Shown here piece after piece: positions 1 through 11,500 of a stretch of 64,000 bases of DNA (the first letter of the stretch is position 1; every line of letters starts with the position of its first letter). A program made the position numbers and the translations under genes. This DNA is from Halichondria panicea (taxonomy: Eukaryota; Porifera; Demospongiae; Suberitida; Halichondriidae), in contig NC_087380.1 of the NCBI RefSeq assembly GCF_963675165.1, positions 2,967,803 to 3,031,802 of the forward strand, written 5' to 3'. Below the pieces are notes generated by a model. It saw nothing but the letters and a program-made list of their open reading frames with translations. It was not told the DNA's origin and searched no databases.

Positions 1-189
1 CACTATGGGTAAAAATGTAAATTGGTAATTTATAACAGTAGTTTGTTCTACTTAGTGCTGATCACATGATCTCCAGCCAATCAGCTTATCTGAAAGTAGT
101 CAGGTGACCATGGATAAATAACTTAATCCACACTTAAGTGTGCTTTAAGTTGGTTTGTTAATGCACACTTTTTATCGAACAATCATAAT

Positions 190-640
190 ACAAGCAGATT
201 GAATCTGAATGTCATCATAATTATAATAATAATACAAGCAGATTGAATATGTACACGTACACAAGCAAAGCTTAGAAAGTTGAATGTTATTGTTTCGACT
301 TGTTTCATGTGTACCAAATTGCTGACTTGACCATAGCATCACTTTTTCGTCTGGAGAAATAGGCTCAGCTTGCTTCAAAGATGTACATACCTGTACCTAA
401 GCCAGATCCATAAGATTGTTTCATCAAAGGTGCTTCGAATATCATAGCTTTCCAAAAGAGCAAACAGATACTCATTGCCATATAGTTTGCGCACAAAGTT
501 TCCCATCCAGTAAGCCAGATCAGCTGGAGGCATATCCAGTAGTGGGATTGGGACTGTTGGTCAGCAGGAGAAATAAGTCGAGAACATGCCCAGTCAGTCC
601 AGATAGCTTTAGATCGTATCTCCTTCTCCTTTGCATCAGT
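190..640 (-). pseudogene. Degenerate recombinase-like fragment (ZMYM/QRICH1/KCTD1-type DUF3504 relative)
   Basis: On the minus strand three short stretches in different frames resemble the domain shared by crypton-derived tyrosine recombinases and the QRICH1/ZMYM proteins. They run in the expected order: a segment with a TDWA motif near 580-610, one with LAYWMGNFV and LYGNEYL near 440-520, and one with LKQAEPISPDEKVMLW near 330-375. The frames differ and no continuous reading frame joins them, so this looks like a decayed domesticated or transposon-borne gene. The family call comes from recognising motifs by eye and is tentative. A diverged multi-exon gene cannot be ruled out. Confidence 0.4.
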
Positions 641-682
641 TACTGGATCTACAAACCTACTAAAATTTGCTATTACGTCTAG

Positions 683-899
683 CTAGCTAGCCAGGGTGTC
701 ATACAGGGGGGGGGGAAAGGGGGGATATCCCCCCCCTATCTCCAATTTCCCCCCCCTTTTTTGCTGACTGAGGGTCCATAGCTGGCAATTTTACATACTA
801 TGAAATAACAGTTGACCTTTTTTTAGCAAAATTTTCTGGTTACTTTTCTTATTTCCCCCCTCTACTTCAAAATCCTGTATGAAACCCTGCTAGCTAGCC
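683..899. mobile_element. Small inverted-repeat element with C/G-rich core
   Basis: The two ends are inverted copies of each other: the left begins GCTAGCTAGCCAGGGT and the right ends with its near complement, ACCCTGCTAGCTAGC. The core holds long runs of G and of C that could pair. There is no coding potential. It looks like a miniature inverted-repeat (MITE-like) element; the class is unknown. Confidence 0.55.
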
Positions 900-972
900 A
901 CCAGCAACTGATTTAAAATGTAGCTAGATCTAGCTGCCACGAGGCTAGAGCTCACGTGACAGCACTAAATCC

Positions 973-1134
973 TTTAGAACACACCTAGCCAAGTCACGTG
1001 TTTTAATGCTGGTGCACTCGGATGGCCTCTTGGTTACGTAATGCACTCGGCTGCGCCTCGAGCACCACGTTAACCTCGAGGCCATCCTCGGCACGCAGAT
1101 TAAAACACTTAATCTTGGCTAGGTGTGTTCTAAA
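973..1134. mobile_element. 162-bp palindromic element
   Basis: A 21-base left end starting TTTAGAACACACC is the inverted complement of the right end, which finishes GGTGTGTTCTAAA. The interior is itself partly palindromic around CTCGAGCACC. There is no ORF. It is probably a foldback/MITE-type insertion. Confidence 0.6.
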
Positions 1135-1455
1135 TAATACTTAAATTAGCAATTTAGAATTTTTAATTATAATGACGGTAAAAAAGGAATTATAAAGAAA
1201 CAATTGTCTATTTTAAGCCTGCATGCGTGTGACATGTGCATGTATTTAAACCATGAGCGGATCACTGCTTAGTTCAGGGAAACCATCTTCGGAGAAATTG
1301 GAGTCGTCTCCGTAATCAGAATTACACACCATATAATTAATTCTACTCTCTGAGAAAACGACTGGTCTCCAAGCAAGCTTTGTTTAAATGCCTCTATACT
1401 TTCTGGCGTTTCTATACTCGACCTCACACACACACACATGCACACATTATTGCAG

Positions 1456-1960
1456 GATCTCCTCTCTCAAGATGGCTACCCGTCCACCCACCTCACCATT
1501 GTGGAGAAACAACAGTTCAAGTCCACCATGCTGAAGTGAGCAGTCTCGGCTGTCTGAATGAGAGACGGAGTGCAATAAGCTCTAGCCTCATTCCTAGCCG
1601 AGTTGTCTCTAAGGATATACCACACCTAAAAGGAGGATATGCACCCATATATATCCTCTGCTATACCGTGGTTACTCCGAGGCGTAGTCGAGGGGTATGT
1701 AACCATGGTAGCAGAGGATTTATGGGGTGAAATCCTCCGAGTAGGTGTGATATATCACTTACCCCACTTAATCGTAGCACTATAAAAGGACCTCCCCCTA
1801 GCAACAATTTAATCCACGATGCAGACTGCAAGACTATGCTGAATTTCGCAGTCGTCAAGAGCTAGTTGAGCAACATGTCGACTCATTACAGAGCTTCCTT
1901 GGTCCAAGTGTTGACCATTCGACGTCTCTTATACTGGAGTTGCAAGCTCTTCTTGGATAA
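1456..1960 (+). CDS. C-terminal two exons of an unidentified protein (5' part not found)
   Basis: Two exons fit together by splice signals and phase. Exon a is 1456-1535: it follows an AG after a pyrimidine-poor tract, and ends AA before GTGAGC. Exon b is 1825-1960: it follows GATGCAG and ends with TAA. Exon a is 80 nt (phase 0 to 2) and exon b supplies the missing base, giving a continuous 71-residue C-terminus. It is rich in Gln, Glu and Leu (motifs THLTIVEKQQF, LQDYAEFRSRQELVEQH) and probably helical. I do not recognise the family. No upstream exon was found between 1 and 1456, so this may be the end of a longer gene or a relic. The intron contains a hairpin element. Confidence 0.5.
1621..1749. 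mobile_element. 129-bp hairpin element
   Basis: Inverted ends (left CACACCTAAAAGGAGGAT, right ATCCTCCGAGTAGGTGTG) enclose a second nested palindrome around GTGGTTACTCCGAGG. It sits in the intron between the two exons of the unidentified gene and has no coding capacity. Confidence 0.6.
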
Positions 1961-2290
1961 AATGTATCTAAACCACGCCCATGGACCCGAGAAGCTTCTG
2001 TGTTTTTTTGCCATCGCTTTGAGTTTTAGTACTGTCAAGCATGGCTCTTTCTTGAACAAATGAAAAAAAACTTGCATGCCTGGGGCTGTATAATTATGTA
2101 TCCTATATACAGCTGTTGACCAATGAGATCAATTAGTGGAGACGTAAGTATAACGCTAGTTTCTACCCTAAAAAATCGGCCTGGGACCGAGGCTAATCGT
2201 AATGCTCATAATTATTGTGAACTGATGTACATTTATTACTATCTTGACCCCCCCCCCCCACACACACACACACACACACTCCTACACATG

Positions 2291-2381
2291 CAGGAACAAC
2301 AAGAAATTGATAAAAGACAAAGTGAACGAGTTCTCTCTGATGTGCAGAGGTTATCATGGAACACTGTATGCAGCGGAGACC
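2291..2381 (+). CDS. Possible isolated exon, Gln/Glu-rich
   Basis: After CACACACATGCAG a reading frame opens with EQQEIDKRQSERVLSDVQRL and reaches a possible GTGGGT donor near 2382. Composition resembles the helical C-terminus of the gene just upstream, so it could be an alternative 3' exon of it. No second exon was found to join. The call is weak. Confidence 0.25.
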
Positions 2382-2446
2382 TCCTAGTGGGTGTGGTCTA
2401 TATTCTTTTTAATATGACTTACGTATTGTGTGTTGTGCACTCCTAA

Positions 2447-3537
2447 TTTTCACAAGTCTATAATTATTATTTCACAATCACTAATTTGTTGTGTACAATC
2501 AGACAATTGTTGTCATGGACACAGCAGAACCAGTTTTTACGAGAACAACTATACGTATATTATAGTGATCACAATTTCAATGACAATGCATGCATGCATG
2601 GGGTGCTTGATTGGAAGTAGAGCCAAAAGTTCATATATACATTTTGTACACATATATAAGTAAACGATCAAGCATTTATAAAGTGTCTGAGCTAGGGTGA
2701 GTTTATAACAAGTATATAGTCTTGATATAGCATAATTTTTTGCTCAGCAAATGAAAATTATATAATGGTGAGGTCACTTTTGGGATGTGAGTAGGCGTAC
2801 GCTGTCCAACATACAGAGAGCTGAAGTGTATAATAAACATTACAGTATAATCTTATCCAATGGACCATACATCGTACGCGTCCCTCTGTCCCTGTTCTGT
2901 AATTATACATACCATCATAATTATAGAGATTTCTCAATAATCTGTACCATAGGTACAAATTTGGGTATTATGAGTCATCTAAATGTTTCTGACCCCCAGG
3001 CCTGGCCTGTCTTGCAGTAATCTTGAGGGAGCTAAATAGCCTGTTCACTAACTACTATGGTCAATAGGCTTGCATGCAAGCAAAAAAATAGTGACAATGC
3101 TTTGTTTGCAGCTAATGCTAGCATTTAGTGTTCAAAGAGATTCGGAGACAGGGGGGTATTATGAGACACCATTACAATTAATGCTAATTGGCTACTCTAA
3201 CATGATATTAAAATAATTATTATAGTGATTATTCTGCCTATAAAAACAGTTACTCCTGTTTAATTTTAACAGATATACCTATAGTGAATTTTACTAAAAA
3301 ACATTTGGCACCCACTTAAATTTTTTAATCAGCTGTCTCATTGGTTCCGTCTTCTTATACCATAATTATAATGTTTCGGTCAGTAACATAATTATAAACA
3401 TAATTATACCTCATACATATACCACTATATACAATCTCTGGCATCTCTGGCATCTCAGCATTTATATAGGAACTAATTCTAATAGCAATATAATTATGCA
3501 CAGTGTACAATTCAGTGTCCATCACAAAAATTAATAG
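2447..3537. other. AT-rich intergenic stretch, nothing recognised
   Basis: The stretch is AT-rich with repeated ATAATTAT words. No splice-bounded coding exon or RNA gene was seen on either strand. Confidence 0.5.
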
Positions 3538-4663
3538 TCAGTCAACTGTGAAAAACACTACCTTATTGGTACAACAGCCAATCGTCATGAATCTGTTGTC
3601 AGGCAAAGCAATGATCACTGCCCCTTTGATTTTCTTTAACAATCCAACAGTCTCCCAGCTTTCGTCAGTTTGGCTGTACTTAAGTATCATACGGCTTGGA
3701 AGGTTTAGCCCACTACAGCAACAGTCTTCATCATCACGATAATTTTCAGTGATTATTCTACCATTTGAACTCGTTCTCAGCCGATTGCCCTGAGGGTAAA
3801 TTTTAAACTCAGTGGGTGATACCTGGACTAGAGGTACTTGCTCGAATATAGAAGGCTCACATGAGCTGAGGAGTGTATCTAGGTGATACTTTGTGCACTG
3901 ATACTTTGCACGCTCTGACCCAGAGATGTGAATCGTGGAATTCAACAAAGGGTCGTGTTTCACCACCTCGCCAAAACTCTAAATGACCTGAATACCTGTG
4001 AAGACTGTGAAGAAGGCTAGCTCCTGCTGTTGACCATTGCTTGCTTACGGTATTCATTATTTTGATAGCGTTGATTGTAAATACAATAAGAGCTTCTCCC
4101 ACACAAATTGCAAGTAGGATATCTTTATTTTGATCTTGAAGCATTGGTGGGTACTCTTCAGTCCACTGTTGCTTTGCCCCCTGTCCAGTCAGAGTGTACA
4201 ACTTGTTATTGTCACTATTTCCACCTATAGCAGTCAGCTCTCCATAAATCATGATAAAAGCACATACGTATTGAGCAGGGCAATCGGGGAGTAGGTACCA
4301 GGTGTCAATGGTGGACTTGTACATGTGTACTGTTCTGTGATGAGAATATAAATACACTACATGGCCGTGAGTAGTGTAATGAGCCTTTATACCATCAGAT
4401 GGTGCAGTTCCAGCAAGGTATGACTTGATTTGGATTGGTAGTGACTCCTCCACCTGCAGCTGTTTTTTATAACATGTTCGAGTCGCAACACTTTGATCCA
4501 AACCCCAATTAATCACACGCTTATCATTGTCGATCATGTCATGAACTACATCACAATAACTGCACGAACAATACCTCCTCTTCTTAATCTTGACAAAATC
4601 ATCACTGAAATCATAATTAGTCTTTCGGTTCTTGACACTAGAAGTGCTTGGAGCATCAGCCAT
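3538..4663 (-). pseudogene. Kelch-repeat-like protein with one frameshift
   Basis: This intronless minus-strand gene starts at ATG 4661-4663 (MADAPSTSS) and reads to about 3965. It then continues one frame over to the TGA at 3538. The first part carries kelch-type blades: WYLLPDCP, a hydrophobic strand, LTAIGGNSDNNKLYTL, then WTEEYPPM. The second part carries ISGSE, a cysteine-containing strand and ILKYSQTDESWETVG...LPDNRFMTIG. Together they would make a C-terminal beta-propeller, usually a protein-binding surface. The N-terminus is basic and cysteine-containing, with no recognised domain. The two frames overlap over 3857-3966, and the second frame resumes blade-like sequence at the junction near GAGTTTTGGCG, pointing to a single-base indel. 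This may be a recent pseudogene or a base-calling error. Conserved Gly-Gly pairs are partly lost, so the blades are diverged. Confidence 0.6.
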
Positions 4664-5582
4664 TGTCTGATAGAGTATTATTTAACAGAAGATGAGCTGC
4701 TTTATTTGAACCAGCGAACTGTATGTGCCACTGGGAAAAGTGACAAAAAGTAAATGGCTGCCACAATGTGATGCCTTGGTGCGCATGCGCAATCGAGGTG
4801 CGTACGTATACGCGTGTGTAGACTGCATGATAGAGATATACTCTTGATGCTATACTATTATTGCTCAAGGATATAATTATGGATCAATGAAGTGCAAATA
4901 AGAGTTTCTATAGGCTTCTAGTCATGTTTTATTGATTGCAAAATAATGCTTGGTTCTCCAGTTGTGCCTAGTTTTGTTTTGCTTACTTAGAATGTCATGC
5001 AGCCTTTTCAGAGAGTGCGTAGAAAAAATTGTCCATGGAATGTTGCTACTCTACATAGTAGTTAGCTTTGCACTAGAACGCTAGCTATTGGTAGCTGCAA
5101 GGCTCTGTGCTGAGATGTAGCCATTAATTTTAGACTCAGACCGTAATTTGGCACCCGATCATTACCCACTCTTTGATGTTCTGGATTCTGGCAAAAATGT
5201 TCATCATGGTGTATATACAAAAGCTATTGCTAGTAGCTTTATGTTATGTATAGCTTTAATTTGACACCTCCACCGAGGCATCAGCACCACCTGCCGTGGA
5301 GTGCTTTTATTCTGCACTTGCAGCTTGCATTACGCAACTTCAGACAATAATTGCTGTCATGGATCGTCCGGACATGCATAGCAGAACTTGCAGCACAAAC
5401 AGGTTTTACAAGAACGATTTAATATGAAGTGGTAAATTAATATAGTGATCACAATTCAATGCAACAATCATGCTATATACTAAAAAGATGTGAATTAATG
5501 GAGCAAAGATCGAGTTCATACATGTCAGGTGAAAGGTCGACAGTAGTAACTAGCTACTAGGTAAGGGTGCTGAGTTCATAGG
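4664..5582. other. Intergenic spacer between kelch-like gene and receptor gene 3' end
   Basis: No coding exon was recognised. The spacer must hold the promoter of the kelch-like gene (downstream of 4664 on the minus strand) and the 3' UTR of the receptor gene. No TATA box or poly(A) signal stands out. Confidence 0.4.
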
Positions 5583-8500
5583 TCAAGGTTCAGAGGTTGG
5601 TGGTTTGTAAGCATAGGGGTCGGGTGTGCCGGACAGTGATGCCAAAGCAGCGCTCTCTGCCGCTAACTCCTCAAGCACTTTGAAATCTAAATCCATCGAA
5701 TCTGTCACCACCCCATAAGCTCCGCCCTCTTCCTCCTTCATATCGGGTGAGGGTTCCAACGAATCGTACTCATCGCTCAGCCGGTGATTTTTGATGTCGA
5801 TTTCACTGAGTGGACGTTTTCTTTGTTCACTGTTGCTAAGTCCGCGAGTTCTGAGATTGAGTTCACTATGCCCGTGACTCAAATCGGACTCCAAGGAGAC
5901 GGCTAGTTTGTAGAGATCGTCAGCAGCAGAACTCGCTTCTTGGAATGCATAATTGAAAGAGTTTCTTTCAGAAGAACTGGGAGTCATAAGACTTTTCGTA
6001 GAGGTGGTGTAGCCGCCGTCCTTGCCGGCTGGAGTTGCGGTTCCAGGTCTGGAATAAAATTTGGCCGAACCTCCAATAGATTGAGATTGAGTAAGCTCGC
6101 TGAATGGTCTCTTAGCAACTGATTCCGATTCTGGATCTGGAATGGGACTTGAAGAATTCGAGTTCTTTTGGTCGTAATATGTCAACGTCACGGTTCCACT
6201 TTTTACGCTCAACGCCGGAGTGGCCGCTTTAGAATTGGTCGATGACACATTGTTTGGCTTGACGGGGGGTGTGGTGGGAGGTCCTTCGAGGGTGGTGTTT
6301 TGACCAGCAGTGATTGTCGGATCATAGCTGCTATTATCCAGCCATACTTGCGTTCGGTTGGCAAGGCCATTGATTGGAAGTGCATAGACCTGCGATCCCA
6401 TTGGCCGCTGAGCGGTGTCAACTGTTTTCTCGCCGCCCTTCCTTTCCTTCTTTGAGGGCCGATATACCCGTTTCCTGTAACAAAGGTAAACAGAGTTAAT
6501 GTGTGAAGTGGCCATCACCTTGTACCTCCCACAATTATACAATACAGTATTGCTCATTTTTGCACCAGCATTATTGCAGTACTATACCAACAATGTAGGC
6601 ACAGGTCATTAGAATGTATGCATGTACACACACATGGACACAGTATGGTCATTATAGTAAGGGAGGCAAGCAGGATTAGAGGGTAAGATATGTCATGTTC
6701 TCCCCGGACTATACCTTTAAACGTACTGTACAATTTGAATTTTCCAAAAAGTGGTGATGCGCTTTTCTACATGTACACATATGTACATGTACCACCATGC
6801 TAAAAAAGCGCTCCGTACAGCTACATGTAAATCTTGTTACTTTATTAGTAAAGCATTATTCACTGACCGTTTACCCTGTCGACAGCAACAGACAGTGATG
6901 ACCAGACACAGACACACCCCCACGAGTAACACCACACCCACAGGCACACAGATGTAGATCAGTAGGAGCCCCATCGGAGTCAAGAGCCCTACTGTAGAGG
7001 GTGTGGTAGGTTGAGAGACGGGTGGGAGGGTCGTGATGCCCACCACCTCCATAAAGTCACTCCACGGCCCGAGAACAAACTGGGCGGGGTCTCGATGCGT
7101 CTGTGACAGCACTCGAATACGAACCTGGGTTAGAAAAAAATACATGTTCCACAGATAGACCCCTTGCCCTAGGGCTGTTAACCCGTAAGAATGTTTACTG
7201 TACATGTGTATAGTAACACAACAACATCCTGGCTCTAGGTGCTTTGATGTCTGATACAAAAATAACGTATGGGCACGAGAAAATACCATCGAACTATCAG
7301 CATCGTGGAAGTGAGCATGCTCAATGCAGCGTATCCCATGGTGACACTGTACCAATGTCAACAAGCAGTAAACAACTTGTAGACAGTGTGTACGCAACTC
7401 GATAACAGGGAACATATCGAGTGTGAACTGTTCACAAAATAGCTAACTCTTTGAACACATACAGACTTTAGTCAACTAATTATACTGCTACTTATACGTA
7501 ATGGGTTTTCTAAATAAACCCTGTTTCAACTAATACACTTGAAATACAGTACCTAGTCAATAATACACTCGGGCAATACGCATCATTATCGTGTACAGTG
7601 ATAGCTACAGTGCATTCTGTGTTTCCACTGTTCTCAAATTTTAGCATAGCACGTAGTCAAAAAGTTGTCTAATTAACAAGCAAGAGATGAAAAAGGTTGT
7701 ATGCATATATTATGCACACGTACACTGATTATAATGTGAATTTGTGTGTACCTTGTAGCTGGCGGCATCGTCCAGACTTTCAATGGTCAGTAGACTGTCT
7801 CCTCTCACTATCTCAAACAGTCCCTCGTTGCTACCCGTCAGTCGATACTCCACCTCGTATATTCGGGGGAGGGGGGCAATCATCTCCATGGCAACAGAAT
7901 CCCAAATCACCACAAGTGCAGAGTTGTCCGATGTGCGCTGGACTTTTAATCCACTGACTACATCTGTGATGGCTGTGTGTGTGTGTGGGGGGGGGGTACC
8001 ATTGAGATCTCATGAGAAATACATTACAGTGTACCTCAACATTGTCAGTGTGTTATCACAACCGATACTATACACGAGTGACAAACACACACCAAAATTA
8101 ATGATAAATCAAAATATTGAAATACAGTATTTTTGTAAGCAATAAATATCCCCTTACCTGGCCTATGTAAAGAGAATGCTAGGAAGTTAGTGTGGACACA
8201 TAACATCTAAAGACACAACAAACGTGTGCATGGTGACCTTATAAGGACATAAACCTTTTTTATACATGTACATGTACTTCCAGGTTAATACATGTAGGCC
8301 CCCAGGTCTTCAGAGCATGTATTTCAACCTGTTAATATGCCACTGTTAGTCTTCAATCCCAATAGTGATTACAGACAGGTTTCACTGTACTACTTAGTAC
8401 TTGTACTAAATCAGCACACAATGGTTCAAATCATACTCAGTCCGATTATTCAAATCATAACTTACGAATGTCAAATGTTCTGACAAAGAAATCCTCAGCA

Positions 8501-11500
8501 GGAGCTTCCCCTGGCCCTAGCAACGACATAGCAACCACAGAAACCTGATACAGCTCTCCCGCTATAAGCCCCGAGGCTATGAACTCGTTAGTTCCAGGCG
8601 GTGGGGAATAGAGTATTGGAGATTGTGAATCAACTTGTTCAACTTTGATCTCGTATCGGACAAGAAGTGGGTGTGTAGAGAGAGGGGAGGGAGTTTCCCA
8701 CGTTATGTAGAGGGAGGAGTTGGTATGGGGCTCGGCTGTGAAGGAGACCACACCCACTACAGATTCTGTGTGTGTATGAGAGAAGAGAGGAGTGTGTGAG
8801 AAACTGTCATAATGGCACTACAAGTCATGTACGTACACGCACTACTGAAAAATACAAGTATAGCACTACGATTTAGCTAATAAAAGCCTCCCCTTGACCA
8901 ACCAGCACCTCCCCCTTCCCCCCCACACACACACACGTGCATGTACCTTGTTCCTCCAAGCAGATGTACACTGAGGCACTGTCTCTGCCGTACTGGTTCC
9001 CCACATGGCACTGGTACACACCCCCACTTGTCACACCCTCCACATTCAGTTTAGACACGCCTCCTTCAGTGACCACGCCCACACTGACAGCTTCTCCGTC
9101 CAGAGTCCATTCCACGGTACTTGGAATAGGGACACCACTGTACTCACATTGAAGTGTTACGTCAGATCCACCTGGTATCGGTATGAGACCGGACTCTGTC
9201 TGCATTCCATTCCCCACAGTTGTAACAAGTCTGGTCACCTTAGCCAAAGCTGAATACAGAACAAAAGACAATCTGATTACCCATACATGTATAAATAATT
9301 ATGAAAGTCCCTTTACACATGTTATCCGAGCAGCAGCTGACATATACAGTGAGTGTGCATCAGTGACCAATAACAATACCCTGAATATCATGTGATTATA
9401 AGCTGAGATACCAAAAGCTGAAAGTGTACAATAAACATATCATTTCCCTTACCAACAATGAAAGTGCTATCTTGAGATTATCCAAACAATCGACACCATC
9501 AAATGAAAACGTGGTCAAAACCCACCCTCAATAAAACCCCGTATCTATGAATCACCACAACTAAAGACATGTACATGTATAGACAACTGCAAGCTAGCAC
9601 ATGATTAGCCTCGATTCCAGGCCGCTCTTCCTAGTTGTTTAGGCCTTGTGAAGGAGGCTAGCACATGATATGATAATACTCTGTCCACTATAATCAAGCT
9701 AAATACGTCACTTGCATATCACACCCCTCTCCCCCTCATTTCATCCCCAAAGCAACTATGTAGTACCCTCAAAACAATGACATAAATGCCCCTACATGAA
9801 CTACAATGCAGTCATGACATCATTTTTAATGGATGCATGTCTATATAGGGAACAGTGAACCTGACCCAATAGAACAATGAGCATAGGGAATCAGCTACAC
9901 ACATTAGGAGTGCTTATAACCACCTATATATTGTATGGCGTTGTTGGACATGGATGTAGGGAATCAGCTACATGCACACATTACCAAATTAGACGTATAC
10001 GTGTACCAGGCATAACTTACAGTGAACAGTCAATGGGGCTTTAGCCGACTCTTGAACTTCACCGAAGCTACCTGGCGTTGGTGCAGAGATGGTACAAGAA
10101 GTGCAGGTAGTGCTGCTGTCAACCGTGACCGCTTCTATCCGATATACGGGGAAACCATTATCGCTAGGATACAAAAATTCATCGTCGGGTGCAGTGAAAA
10201 CGACAGACTGATCGTAAAAGAATCGATATGCAGTTGAGTTCATGTCGTACGATTGTGACCCAACACACTCGAGACTGAACGGTTCTCCAGCCAATATCGT
10301 GAGTGGACGAGGGTTAATGAAGAAATTGGACATGTTAGCTGTAAAACGAGAGATTATAAGTCAAAAATCGAACTCAAAGCATAATTATATACACAAACGA
10401 TGAAACACTGACATGTATCTCGTATATACGCAACAATAAAATTAGATGTTTGTAATATACTTATCACTATAGTGACTACGAGACCCCCCCCCCCCCACTC
10501 ACACTCAATGTTAGCGGTCAGAGTCAGATTGGCGACTCGACTGGTCACTTGTCCAGCTCCATTCTCACACACACAGTGGTATTGTCCAGCGTCTGCCACG
10601 CCTACTTCTCGTACGAACAGAGTCCCCGTCACATCCGATACGAACAAACGGCGGTCTGCGGGAACATCCAATCGCACGGAGTCTTTGTACCATGTGATTG
10701 TTGTGCGTGGGAGGGCATCTTCAGCTTTACATTCGAAGGCTGCGATTTGGCCTTGTAAAATAGTAATGTCCTGAGGCTGAACAGTGATGTCACCCAGCAC
10801 TACAGGGGGAGAGATAGCAGCAGTTACAACAACTTTTTAAGAGTTCTCAAACCAACGTCTGGTATATGCCTATATACCATTGATTTTTGTAAGGAGAGTA
10901 ATATAACATGAAGTCTACAAGGGATGCAAGGAGAGGGATCCTAATTCTGGCTTCCAGGAATTTGATACCAAAAGGTAAACTCAATGTTGACAGTCTTGTT
11001 GTCGAACAAGACACCCACAAGGCAAGTGTGTAGACTACAAACACTCATGAAGGTCTTAAACAAGCAGAAATTGATCGCTCTATACAAGGAGACCCTGTCT
11101 ATGGGAAAATCTTAATTTCTTACCATATCAAGCACCCCGGAAAATTTGAGCTAGATTAGACAAGCAGTTAGTAATGGTTCGCAAACGAGAAGACAATATT
11201 GACATTAAGCCTCGTAAAAGAATGCAGCTTGTTGGTGGTTTTTAATTGTTTTAATCACAGCTGATAAGTGAATAAAGACTTGTTCAATTATATCAATTAA
11301 AATTATCCCTTGAGAAGCAAAGAAATGTGATATATCAAACTCTGCATGTGCTTGCTTGTATACCACGGGCAGCTAGGGTAGAACATGCAAATCAGAAATT
11401 GGCAAGCCATCAAAGGTGTACACTATAGAGGCCATCACAGAAGAAAAGGAGGTCTTCACGAATACAAAAGAATTACTGCACTACTCGCCAAGACAACACT

